From assembly GCA_035299065.1 (NCBI GenBank), contig DATGXI010000038.1:1-64000 (forward strand): a DNA stretch of 64,000 bases, written 5' to 3'. Positions 51,885 to 60,644 of the stretch are shown in pieces. The notes beneath the pieces were generated by a model. The model did not search any database. It saw only the letters and a list, made by a program, of their open reading frames with translations, and was not told the origin of the DNA. The position numbers and the translations under genes were made by a program. Within the stretch, counting starts at the first letter, position 1. Each line of letters begins with the position of its first letter. This DNA comes from DASPJQ01 sp035299065 (lineage in GTDB: Bacteria; Bacteroidota; Bacteroidia; Flavobacteriales_D; UBA2798).

Positions 51885-54350
51885 TTAACGCTTCTTTTTC
51901 TTTGGTTTGGCCTTGGCTTTTGGAGCCGCTGCTTTTTTGGCTGCGGGTTTTGCTTTTGCCTTAGGTGCTGCTTTTGCTTTTGGCGCAGCCTTTGACTTAG
52001 CAGGAGCCTTGGCTGCTTTTCCTTTTGCCTTGCTGGCACCACCCTTTTTAGATGCTGCTTTTTTGGCCGTAGCTGCTGGCCCAACAATGTTCAGCACCAT
52101 GTCATAGGTTATATCCTCAACTTCGGTTCCCTTTGGAATACGGAAGTTTTTTCCATCAAATTTAAGGTAAGCACCCCAACGCCCTTTAAGCACCTGCGCT
52201 TTTTCGTTTTCGGGAAATGTCTTTAGAAGAGCATTTGCCATTGCTTCTTTTTTTGCAATGATTAGCTCTATGGCGCGGTCAAGTGTAATGGTCATTGGAT
52301 CATCACCGTCAGCTGACTTGATTGAAGCAAATATACCATCGTAGCTGATGTATGGGCCAAAACGACCTATGCTGGCGGTTACTTTTTTATCAAGGTAATT
52401 TCCAAGGTTACGCGGAAGTTTGAAAAGATCCATTGCTTCATCAAACGAAATGGTTTGAATGCTTTGGTCTTTGCGTAACGAGGCAAAACGCGGTTTCTCT
52501 TCATCGCTTACTTCACCTATTTGCACCATTGGGCCAAATCGGCCAATACGTGCCAATACGGGTTTTCCTGATACAGGATCTTTTCCTAAAATGCGTTCAC
52601 CGGTAACACGTTCACTGTGTTCCAATGTGTTTTCAATGCCCTTGTGAAACGGAGTGTAGAATTTTTTGATCATTACATTCCACTTAATAAGCCCTTGTGC
52701 AATGTCATCAAATTCTTTCTCTACGCTGGCCGTAAATCCATAATCAAGAATGTCACCAAAGTGTTGAACTAAAAATTCGGTCACCAGTGTTCCTATATCG
52801 GTTGGAAACAGTTTTGATTTTTCTGCTCCTGTATTTTCTTCTTTTTTCTCTTCCTTAATTGCACCGTTTGCCAATACAATGTTATCATACTGGCGTTTTT
52901 TACCTTCGCGGTCTTCTTTCACGACATAACCGCGTTTTTGAACAGTAGAAATGGTTGGTGCATATGTTGACGGACGTCCTATTCCCAACTCTTCCAGTTT
53001 TTTTACCAGGCTGGCCTCGGTAAAGCGTGGTGGGTGGTGTGTAAAACGTTGCGTTGCTGAAATTTCATTGTAATTTAATTTCTCGCCTACTTTAAGCGGA
53101 GGCAACATTCCCTCTGTATTTTCATCGGTTTCCTCATCGGTCCCCTCCATATACACTTTCAAAAATCCATCAAATTTGATCACTTCACCTTCAGCAATAA
53201 ACTTCTCGTTACGCCCCGTCACATCAATGGTAACTGTTGTGCGCTCAAGCAAAGCATCGGCCATTTGAGAGGCAATTGTACGTTTCCAGATCAAATCATA
53301 CAAACGTTGCTCGGCAGCATCATTTCCTGCTTCGTGGTTGTTCATATAGGTAGGACGAATGGCCTCATGCGCCTCTTGTGCCCCCTTGCTTTTGGTGGTA
53401 TATTGTTTGGTGTTTGAATAATTTGCCCCAAATGATTTGGTAATTTCTTCCTTTGCACCATTCAATGCCGTTTCACTTAAATTCACCGAGTCGGTACGCA
53501 TGTAAGTAATGTGTCCTGCCTCGTACAATTTTTGTGCAACGCTCATGGTTCGTGCCACACTAAAGCCCAGTTTGCGTGATGCTTCCTGTTGCAATGTTGA
53601 TGTGGTAAAAGGTGCCGATGGCGATTTTTTTCCTGGTTTTTTTACCAAGTCTTCAATCGAGAAAGTCGCTTTTTTACACACTTCAATAAATGCCAGCGCC
53701 TCATCGTGCTTTGCAAAACGCTTATTGAGCTCGGCTTTCATAACGGTGGTGCCTACTTTAAATAGGGCAACCGTTTTATAAAATGAAGAAGATTGGAACG
53801 CGTATATTTCTTTTTCGCGTTCTACAATAAGACGTACAGCTACTGATTGTACACGGCCGGCCGATAGACTTGGCTTTACTTTCTTCCACAATACAGGCGA
53901 AAGTTCAAAACCAACCAGGCGATCAAGCACCCTGCGCGCCTGCTGTGCGTTTACAAGATCAATATCAATGCTGCGCGGCTTTGTAATGGCTTTTTGTATA
54001 GCTGTTTTGGTAATTTCATTAAAGGTTATGCGTTTGGTGTGTTTATCATCAAGGTTCAACGCTTCCTTTAAATGCCATGAAATAGCTTCTCCCTCACGAT
54101 CCTCATCCGTTGCGAGCCAAACCATGTCGGCTGCCTTCGAGAGTTTCTTTAATTCGTCAACAATTTTCTTCTTGTCATCACTTACAACATAGTTGGGTTT
54201 AAACCCGTTCTCTATATCTATTGATATGCCTTTGTCGGGAAGATCGCGTACGTGGCCAAAACTCGACTTCACTGTGTACTCTTTTCCTAAAAATCCTTCA
54301 ATTGTTTTGGCCTTAGCCGGTGACTCCACTATAACAAGGTTCTTCGCCAT
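51885..54350 (-). CDS. topA: DNA topoisomerase I with basic C-terminal tail
   Basis: With the ATG at 54350 (54353 would be TTG) the enzyme has 821 residues. The Toprim domain is at the N-terminus (NLVIVESPAKAKTIEGFLG, ATDEDREGEAISWHL), the active-site Tyr lies in ITYMRTDSVNLSE, and the C-terminal part has topo_C repeats (IGRFGPMVQIG, IGRFGPYISYDG, GRWGAYLKFDGKNF) instead of Cys zinc fingers. The last ~65 residues consist almost only of Ala, Lys and Pro, like histone H1, and should bind DNA without sequence preference. TopA relaxes negative supercoils. It is divergent from miaB. Confidence 0.95.
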   Translation of the reverse strand: MAKNLVIVESPAKAKTIEGFLGKEYTVKSSFGHVRDLPDKGISIDIENGFKPNYVVSDDKKKIVDELKKLSKAADMVWLATDEDREGEAISWHLKEALNLDDKHTKRITFNEITKTAIQKAITKPRSIDIDLVNAQQARRVLDRLVGFELSPVLWKKVKPSLSAGRVQSVAVRLIVEREKEIYAFQSSSFYKTVALFKVGTTVMKAELNKRFAKHDEALAFIEVCKKATFSIEDLVKKPGKKSPSAPFTTSTLQQEASRKLGFSVARTMSVAQKLYEAGHITYMRTDSVNLSETALNGAKEEITKSFGANYSNTKQYTTKSKGAQEAHEAIRPTYMNNHEAGNDAAEQRLYDLIWKRTIASQMADALLERTTVTIDVTGRNEKFIAEGEVIKFDGFLKVYMEGTDEETDENTEGMLPPLKVGEKLNYNEISATQRFTHHPPRFTEASLVKKLEELGIGRPSTYAPTISTVQKRGYVVKEDREGKKRQYDNIVLANGAIKEEKKEENTGAEKSKLFPTDIGTLVTEFLVQHFGDILDYGFTASVEKEFDDIAQGLIKWNVMIKKFYTPFHKGIENTLEHSERVTGERILGKDPVSGKPVLARIGRFGPMVQIGEVSDEEKPRFASLRKDQSIQTISFDEAMDLFKLPRNLGNYLDKKVTASIGRFGPYISYDGIFASIKSADGDDPMTITLDRAIELIIAKKEAMANALLKTFPENEKAQVLKGRWGAYLKFDGKNFRIPKGTEVEDITYDMVLNIVGPAATAKKAASKKGGASKAKGKAAKAPAKSKAAPKAKAAPKAKAKPAAKKAAAPKAKAKPKKKKR

Positions 54351-54579
54351 CAAAAATTAGTTTTATACGTTAATATATACCTGTTTTTATCCTGTTTTTT
54401 AAGCCTGTTTTAGGCCAACTGACGGCATTTCGGCCGCAGGTCTGACTTTAAACAGGTCTTGAAAAAAATCGTGCAAATAAAGCATAATAGTTTTGATCTA
54501 AAAAAAAGAATTCGTAACACACCTGGTTAAATGACTGTTTAACAAAATGTTATAAAATATTAAATCATATTCATGCCAT

Positions 54580-54610
54580 TTTGGCACTTTGATCAAACAT
54601 ATTACCTTTA
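54580..54610 (+). promoter_or_regulatory. Probable miaB promoter (TTTG-N19-TACCTTTA)
   Basis: TTTG at 54580-54583 is separated by exactly 19 bases from TACCTTTA at 54603-54610, matching the Bacteroidota promoter layout (one mismatch in the -7 box). It lies inside the longer miaB frame and thus favours the ATG at 54621. The leader would then be only a few bases. Confidence 0.4.
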
Positions 54611-54620
54611 CGGCCTGATT

Positions 54621-56057
54621 ATGATTGACAATAGGGACCAAAATAAGGTAATTGATGAAAGCAGGCAGGGCGAAGCCCTGGTCCTGGAATCGGGGTTGGA
54701 AAAGACCGGCAAAAAACTTTTTATTGAAAGTTATGGATGCCAGATGAATTTTTCGGACAGCGAAATTGTTGCATCAATATTAATAAAGGACGGGTACCAC
54801 ACTACACGTGAGGTTAACGATGCCGACCTTATATTAATGAATACATGCGCCATTCGCGATAATGCCGAAGCAAGGGTGCGTAACCGCCTGAACGATTTTA
54901 AGAAAAACAAACAGAAAAATCCTGGCCTTATTATAGGTATAATGGGATGCATGGCCGAACGACTAAAAGCTAATTTGCTGGAAGAAGAAAAACTTGTTGA
55001 TATTGTTATTGGACCCGATGCCTACCGCGATTTACCAAACCTGGTAAAACAAGTTGAAGGTGGACAAAAAGGTATCAACGTTTTATTGTCACGCGAGGAA
55101 ACCTATGCCGACATAAGCCCTGTTCGTTTGGATAGTAATGGCGTAACTGCTTTTATTTCCATCATGCGTGGATGCGACAACATGTGTTCGTTTTGCGTGG
55201 TGCCATTTACACGTGGGCGCGAGCGTAGCCGCGACCCTGAATCAATTGTTCATGAAGCTAAATATTTATTTGAAAATGGCTACCGCGAGGTAACATTGCT
55301 TGGTCAAAATGTTGACTCATACAAATGGAACATTAACAGCAAAGGTGAAATTACCGATGCAGGTAAACCAACGGTAAACTTTGCGCAATTAATGGAAAAA
55401 GTTGCGCTTGTAAATCCCGATTTGCGCGTGCGTTTTTCAACTTCTCATCCCAAAGACATGACTGATGAAGTGCTGGAAGTAATGGCTAAATACGAAAACA
55501 TTTGCAATTACGTACATTTACCAGTGCAGTCGGGCAATTCAAATGTATTGAACAGAATGAACCGTGGATATACCCGTGAATGGTACCTTGACCGCATGAA
55601 AGCAATCAGAAGAATTATCCCGGATTGTGGAATTTCAACCGATATAATTACGGGTTTTTGTGGTGAAACAGACGAAGAACATGCCGACACGTTAAGCCTT
55701 ATGCGCGAAGTTGAATTTGATTACGCGTATATGTTCAAGTATTCTGAAAGGCCAAAAACGCTTGCTGAACGAAAATTCAAGGATGATGTTCCCGAAGAAA
55801 TAAAAGCCAAACGACTAACTGAGGTGATGGCTATACAACAGGAAACATCACTTAACAATAATTTAAAACATGTTGGAAAAGTGCATCGCGTACTTATAGA
55901 AGGTGAAAGCAAAAAATCAAAAAACGATTTCTCCGGAAGAAATTCTCAAAATGCAGTATTGATCTTCCCAAGAGAAAATTTTAAAAAAGGCGATTACGTG
56001 AATGTGTATGCCGAGAAATGCACAAAAGCAACGTTAATTGGATATATAGTAAAGTAA
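54621..56057 (+). CDS. miaB: tRNA-2-methylthio-N6-dimethylallyladenosine synthase MiaB
   Basis: With the ATG at 54621 the enzyme is 478 residues; a frame from 54573 exists but a promoter-like sequence lies inside it. The N-terminal methylthiotransferase domain has the three cluster Cys in YGCQMNFSDSE, MNTCAIRDNAE and MGCMAERLK. The radical SAM domain carries CDNMCSFC within RGCDNMCSFCVVPFTRGRE. The TRAM domain ends the protein (KVHRVLIEGESKKS to the end). MiaB adds 2-methylthio to i6A37 of tRNAs that read UNN codons. It is divergent from topA. Confidence 0.95.
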   Translation: MIDNRDQNKVIDESRQGEALVLESGLEKTGKKLFIESYGCQMNFSDSEIVASILIKDGYHTTREVNDADLILMNTCAIRDNAEARVRNRLNDFKKNKQKNPGLIIGIMGCMAERLKANLLEEEKLVDIVIGPDAYRDLPNLVKQVEGGQKGINVLLSREETYADISPVRLDSNGVTAFISIMRGCDNMCSFCVVPFTRGRERSRDPESIVHEAKYLFENGYREVTLLGQNVDSYKWNINSKGEITDAGKPTVNFAQLMEKVALVNPDLRVRFSTSHPKDMTDEVLEVMAKYENICNYVHLPVQSGNSNVLNRMNRGYTREWYLDRMKAIRRIIPDCGISTDIITGFCGETDEEHADTLSLMREVEFDYAYMFKYSERPKTLAERKFKDDVPEEIKAKRLTEVMAIQQETSLNNNLKHVGKVHRVLIEGESKKSKNDFSGRNSQNAVLIFPRENFKKGDYVNVYAEKCTKATLIGYIVK

Positions 56058-56281
56058 TAATCAATTCAGAAAAACTAAAATCGGAAAAAAAATCAGGTTG
56101 ATTTTCGGTTTACTGAATATATGGCAGGTTTATTGCGTTTTTTTTTGAATGGACTGGTGATTGATGAAAGGTATTGAAGTGATGGATGTTATTTTGGTTT
56201 TAAAGAACAGCTTTATAAAAGTTGGTTTATAAATCAAAAACCTGCTCCAACTCAAAAAAACCAATTAAAAGAAATTCGATA

Positions 56282-57538
56282 ATGAGTACAAACAATGTTC
56301 AAACCATAAAGCAGCGATTTGGCATCATTGGAAATCATGCGGCCTTAAACCGCGCCATTGATGTTGCTATTCAGGTTGCACCTACCGATTTAACAGTTTT
56401 TGTTACAGGAGAAAGTGGAACCGGTAAAGAAATAATGCCCCAAATCATACACAATTTAAGTTCACGTAAACACGGTCAATACATTGCTGTAAACTGCGGT
56501 GCCATTCCTGAAGGCACAATTGATTCAGAACTGTTCGGACATGAAAAAGGATCGTTTACGGGCGCAGTTGATTCCCGTAAAGGTTATTTTGAAGTAGCAA
56601 ACGGGGGCACTATCTTTTTAGATGAAGTAGCCGAATTACCCCTGCAAACCCAGGTACGTTTATTGCGTGTATTGGAAACAGGCGAATTCATTAAGGTCGG
56701 TTCTTCTAAAGTAATCAAAACTGATGTTCGTATAATTGCCGCAACAAATGTGAATATTCCCGAAGCCATTCGCAAAGGAAAATTTCGTGAAGACTTATTT
56801 TACCGCTTAAATACAGTTCCTATTTCCATTCCTGCATTACGTGAACGAAGAGACGATATTCATTTGCTGTTTCGCAAATTTGCCAATGATTTTGCAGAAA
56901 AATACCGGATGCCTGCCATTAAGCTGACCGATGAAGCCGTTGAAATGCTTACCATGTTCTCATGGCCGGGAAACATTCGCCAGTTAAAAAACATTACTGA
57001 ACAAATATCGGTTATTGAAAGCGAACGAAACATTGGCCCTGAGATTTTGGCAGTTTACCTTCCCAAAGAAAACAACACCGCCATGCCTGTGCATTTATCA
57101 TCGGGCGAAAGCGGCCAGGAATTCAGCGAGCGCGAGATACTTTACAAGGTTTTGTTTGACATGAAAAACGACCTTAATGATTTAAAAGGACTTGTTTTTG
57201 AGCTTATGCAAAATAATTCGGGTGCTATTAACGTTAGTACCGATAAGGCAGCATTGATAAACCGCCTGTTTAAGCCAAACGAAGCGTCTACAGCCGTTAT
57301 TCATGCGCCTGTAAGCGAAGCGCCTGTAAAAGTAAATACACCCGTTACGTTTAAGCCTGACCAGGAAATTGACGATCATCAAGAAGTGGAGGAATCATTA
57401 TCGTTACAGGACCGTGAAGTTGAATTGATCAAGAAAGCCTTGTCAAAACACCGGAATAAACGCAAGTATGCAGCAAGGGAATTGGGAATCAGTGAAAGAA
57501 CACTTTACCGCAAAATAAGAGAATTTGATATTAAATAA
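56282..57538 (+). CDS. Sigma-54-dependent activator without receiver domain
   Basis: The ATG at 56282 gives 418 residues starting directly with the AAA+ domain; the frame from 56222 adds 20 Lys/Ser-rich residues. Walker A is GESGTGKE, the sigma-54 contact loop is GSFTGA (GAFTGA with Ala to Ser), Walker B is GGTIFLDEVAELP, and the arginine finger region is FREDLFYRLN. A C-terminal Fis-type helix-turn-helix follows (YAARELGISERTLYRKIREF) after a linker of about 100 residues. With no sensory N-terminal domain it resembles PspF-type regulators, so it must be controlled otherwise. It lies upstream of lptE, an arrangement common in Bacteroidota. Confidence 0.9.
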   Translation: MSTNNVQTIKQRFGIIGNHAALNRAIDVAIQVAPTDLTVFVTGESGTGKEIMPQIIHNLSSRKHGQYIAVNCGAIPEGTIDSELFGHEKGSFTGAVDSRKGYFEVANGGTIFLDEVAELPLQTQVRLLRVLETGEFIKVGSSKVIKTDVRIIAATNVNIPEAIRKGKFREDLFYRLNTVPISIPALRERRDDIHLLFRKFANDFAEKYRMPAIKLTDEAVEMLTMFSWPGNIRQLKNITEQISVIESERNIGPEILAVYLPKENNTAMPVHLSSGESGQEFSEREILYKVLFDMKNDLNDLKGLVFELMQNNSGAINVSTDKAALINRLFKPNEASTAVIHAPVSEAPVKVNTPVTFKPDQEIDDHQEVEESLSLQDREVELIKKALSKHRNKRKYAARELGISERTLYRKIREFDIK

Positions 57539-57644
57539 GTTTGATTTCTGAAGTAAGAAGTAAGATTAAGCACAGATTGAAATACTATTCATTCCCGTGT
57601 ACATCAAACCCAACTTCTGAATTCATAAATCAAAAACAAAAAAG

Positions 57645-58154
57645 ATGTTCCATCAACTGAAAATAGCGCTGATTTTGTTTTGCATAAGCAGTTGTGCAGG
57701 GTGTAAAATCGGGTATCATTTTAATGAAGCAACCATTCCGGTGGAAGCAAAAACAGCAACGGTAAATCTATTCGTGAACAATGCCCCGCTTGCCAGTCCT
57801 ACCCTACCCTTAAAAATTACTGAGCGATTAAAGGACCTTATTATTTCGCAAAGCCGTTTGAACATTGCCCAGCAAAATGGCGATTTGGTTTTTACCGGTA
57901 TGATTACAGGGTACAACATAGCGCCTGTTGCCATACAGGCAAATGAAACCGCGGGATTGAATCGCCTTACCATTAGCATTTCGGTTACTTACGTAAATAA
58001 GTTTGACGAAAAAACAAATTTCACGCAAAACTTTACCCGCTTTGCCGATTATGATAGTTCACAGGAATTGTCTTCGGTTGAAGACCAGTTAATGGATGAA
58101 ATAAACAGGCAGCTGGTGCAAGATGTGTTTGACAGGGCGTTTAGTAACTGGTAA
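57645..58154 (+). CDS. lptE: LPS-assembly lipoprotein LptE
   Basis: The 169-residue protein has a lipoprotein signal (ILFCISSCAGCKIGYHF) and the short alpha/beta fold of the LptE family, with GYHFNEATIPVEAKTATVNLF at its N-terminus and LTISISVTYVNKFDEKTNF and LVQDVFDRAFSNW at its C-terminus. LptE plugs the LptD barrel and helps to insert lipopolysaccharide into the outer membrane. It follows the sigma-54 activator in the same direction after 106 bases and converges on yicC. Confidence 0.85.
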   Translation: MFHQLKIALILFCISSCAGCKIGYHFNEATIPVEAKTATVNLFVNNAPLASPTLPLKITERLKDLIISQSRLNIAQQNGDLVFTGMITGYNIAPVAIQANETAGLNRLTISISVTYVNKFDEKTNFTQNFTRFADYDSSQELSSVEDQLMDEINRQLVQDVFDRAFSNW

Positions 58155-58157
58155 AGG

Positions 58158-58183
58158 AGAAATTCAAATATGGAAATTTCTTT
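58158..58183. terminator. Weak bidirectional terminator between lptE and yicC
   Basis: AGAAATT (58158-58164) pairs with AATTTCT (58175-58181) and is followed by T-rich sequence; the whole convergent gap is 29 bases long. Confidence 0.4.
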
Positions 58184-59056
58184 CTAGAGTATATTCAAAC
58201 ACTGCTCTTTTATTTTCTCTAAATCGTCTTTCATTTTCACCACCAGTTTCTGAATTTCGGCATGGTTGCATTTTGAACCGAGCGTATTTATTTCACGGCC
58301 CATTTCCTGCGAAATAAAACCAAGTTTGCGTCCTGGCATGGCTTCGGTTTCCATTGTCTTTAAGAAGTATTCGCAATGGCCGGTTAACCTAACCTTTTCT
58401 TCATTAACATCGAGTTTTTCGAGGTAATAGATCAATTCCTGTTCAAAACGGTTCTTGTCAAAATTTTCTTTCAAACCAAGTTCATTCAGGTTTTTGATCA
58501 AACGATCCTTTACCGTTTGCATACGCTCAGCTTCATACTGGTTAACCGCTTTCAGGTTTGAAAGTATATTTCCTACCTGGGTTCGCATATCGGCCTCTAA
58601 TTTTTTTCCTTCCTGTGCACGAAACTCTTTTAATTTATTGCACGCCTTATTAATTGAGTCAACTACCTGCTTCCATTCGTTTTCATCCAATTCCTGGCTG
58701 CCCGATGATATGGCTTCAGGAAAACGGAATATGCTTGCCAGTGTATCAGCTTCCACTTTATGACCCAGCTCATTGTATACTTCAAGTACCTGCGTATAAT
58801 ATTTTTTTACGGCCTCTTTATTTATCTCAAATGAAGCATCGCCTGTGCCCTGTATATTTATATAGGCATCAATTTTCCCGCGTTCCAGGTGCGCTGAAAC
58901 CATGTTGCGTGCGTCCAATTCCTTTTCACGGTACTGCGATGGAAGTTTTAGGTTAAGGTCAATTCCTTTACTGTTAAGCGAACGTATTTCAACGCTTATT
59001 GTTTTATTGCCAACCTGAATTTGTTCACGGCCGTAGCCGGTCATTGAGTGTATCAT
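58184..59056 (-). CDS. yicC: YicC-family endoribonuclease
   Basis: The 290-residue protein matches YicC from end to end: the N-terminus MIHSMTGYGREQ, EIRSLNSKGIDLNLKLP, the central RGKIDAYINIQG, and the C-terminus KLGFISQEMGREINTLGSKCNHAEIQKLVVKMKDDLEKIKEQ. YicC is a conserved RNase acting on small RNAs such as RyhB in E. coli. Length and order are normal. It converges on lptE. The guanylate kinase gene that often follows it is not present. Confidence 0.9.
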   Translation of the reverse strand: MIHSMTGYGREQIQVGNKTISVEIRSLNSKGIDLNLKLPSQYREKELDARNMVSAHLERGKIDAYINIQGTGDASFEINKEAVKKYYTQVLEVYNELGHKVEADTLASIFRFPEAISSGSQELDENEWKQVVDSINKACNKLKEFRAQEGKKLEADMRTQVGNILSNLKAVNQYEAERMQTVKDRLIKNLNELGLKENFDKNRFEQELIYYLEKLDVNEEKVRLTGHCEYFLKTMETEAMPGRKLGFISQEMGREINTLGSKCNHAEIQKLVVKMKDDLEKIKEQCLNIL

Positions 59057-59163
59057 GCAGCTAAAGTAAGAAAATTAGTACAGAGTATAGAGATGTGAGA
59101 TGTGAGATACGGAACTTTAAACAATATGGGTTTTATTGAGCCAACCCGGTAAACAATAGGCAC

Positions 59164-60051
59164 CTAAGGCCTTTTATTGAGGGGGCCATATGAGATGAGG
59201 AATACGCCTGCAAATACACCCAGGGCACCGCTTGCCTGGTAAATGTTAAGCCCTCCCATGCCAAAAATAATTCCAAATATGGTGGCCAGCACGGGTTGCA
59301 AATAAATGTACGCACCCACTACCGATGAGCTCAGTGCTTTTAACGCGTAGGTATTTAAAAGATAAGCCAGGAACGTGGTTGCAATGATTACATACAAAAA
59401 ATTAAACCATATGAGTGAATCAAACGCATTAACATTAATTTGACCAGCCTGGTAAATACCAATTGGGGTTGTGTATAGCGCACCAAATAAAAACACCCAT
59501 TTCATCACCGTAATTGTATGGTATTTCATCATGAGTGGTTTTGATAACACAAGAAAAATTCCCCATGACAATGCATTTGCCAAAATCATTAAGTCGCCTT
59601 CCATACTGCTCTCACCTTTTTTGCTTGCCCCGTAAAGAATAACCACTCCAGCGCCTGTAAAGCCCAGTACCATACCAATAATTTTAAATATGGTAAGGTT
59701 TTCGCGTTTCATGAAAACAGCAATAATTAAAACTAAAATGGGTGAAGTGAGCATCATGATGGATGCATTTATGGGTGATGTGCGGCTAAGCCCGTTTATG
59801 AATAACATTTGATTTGCAGCAACTCCAAAAAAAGCAAGCAAGGCACAAAACCAAACATCTTTTTTCTGCATTTTTTCACGAATAAATGACGCTGCAATAA
59901 AAAACAAAAACAAAGCCCCAAGCACACGGTATACCACCAAACCAAAGGGCAAAACATGTTCAGGTGTTACCTTTTTCATGATAACATAATTGGCCCCATA
60001 AATTAACATGGAACCAAATACACTTAAATGCGCCAGGGCTGTTTTGTTCAC
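59164..60051 (-). CDS. EamA/DMT-family transporter
   Basis: The 295-residue membrane protein has ten predicted helices arranged as two EamA repeats, e.g. LSVFGSMLIYGANYVIM, VFLFGALYTTPIGIY and ATTFLAYLLNTYALKAL with SSVVGAYIYLQPVLATIFGI. This family exports amino acids, nucleotides or other metabolites; the substrate is not evident. The frame opens with GTG at 60051; no earlier ATG exists, and the next Met (residue 15) lies within the first helix. Confidence 0.9.
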   Translation of the reverse strand: MNKTALAHLSVFGSMLIYGANYVIMKKVTPEHVLPFGLVVYRVLGALFLFFIAASFIREKMQKKDVWFCALLAFFGVAANQMLFINGLSRTSPINASIMMLTSPILVLIIAVFMKRENLTIFKIIGMVLGFTGAGVVILYGASKKGESSMEGDLMILANALSWGIFLVLSKPLMMKYHTITVMKWVFLFGALYTTPIGIYQAGQINVNAFDSLIWFNFLYVIIATTFLAYLLNTYALKALSSSVVGAYIYLQPVLATIFGIIFGMGGLNIYQASGALGVFAGVFLISYGPLNKRP

Positions 60052-60167
60052 TTACAGGATTATTTGTTGGATATATTGCTGGTTTTAATGTGCATGAATG
60101 GGAAGCATTTGTTTTGACTGGAGCAGGGAATTGGCCTCAAGGATAAAACTTAAGAAACCGGGCTGTT

Positions 60168-60527
60168 TCACTTGCTTTTTATGGCTTTAGCGGCTTCTTC
60201 AAGTACCTTTTTGGTGTTCCCCACAAAAATATTACCGTCAACCAATATAACAGGTCGTTTTAAAAAGGTGTATTCCTGCAAAATGTACTTCTTGTAGTCG
60301 CTTTCGCTCAATGTCATCTCATTTAAACCCATTGCCCTGTATTTCAAGGCTACACGACTAAAAAGCGACTCATAAGAACCTGTTAGTTTTTTCATTTCAT
60401 CAAGCTGTTTGGCTGTAATGGGCTCGGTTTTTATGTCCTGTAACTCAAAGTTCTTAGCCGTAATTTTGAGATCTTTCATAATACGGGCACAGGTTGAACA
60501 GGTGCTTAGATAATAGATTTTTCGCAT
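60168..60527 (-). CDS. ArsC/Spx-family thioredoxin-fold protein
   Basis: The 119-residue protein has the ArsC/Spx fold with Cys10 and Cys13 in STCSTCARIMKDL, NFELQDIKTEPITAKQL, and the cis-Pro region LKRPVILVDGNIFVGNTKK. The CxxC pair resembles Spx, but the Arg needed for polymerase binding cannot be assigned, and the helices differ. It could be a redox switch, a Spx-like regulator or a glutaredoxin-like reductase; a true arsenate reductase is less likely without arsR/arsB neighbours. It is divergent from metB. Confidence 0.75.
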   Translation of the reverse strand: MRKIYYLSTCSTCARIMKDLKITAKNFELQDIKTEPITAKQLDEMKKLTGSYESLFSRVALKYRAMGLNEMTLSESDYKKYILQEYTFLKRPVILVDGNIFVGNTKKVLEEAAKAIKSK

Positions 60528-60644
60528 AATAAATCCTAATAATTCCCTGTAAATGTAGTAAAATGATTTTCTTTGTATCCGTTAGCTCAAAAGTTAATTG
60601 CTTTTAAAGAGGAATTGTTAAACACAAAGTGTTTCTAAAAAACA

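Noticed and set aside
51885..52080. Repetitive GCTTTT-rich DNA that could be taken for a tandem-repeat array or CRISPR
   Set aside because: It is the coding sequence for the Ala/Lys/Pro tail of TopA; units are irregular and there are no spacers.
59085..59110. Short GAGATGT tandem repeat upstream of yicC
   Set aside because: Only about three imperfect 7-base units; too short to call a feature.
60168..60527. Arsenic resistance gene arsC
   Set aside because: There are no arsR, arsB or acr3 neighbours and the CxxC pair fits Spx-like proteins as well.
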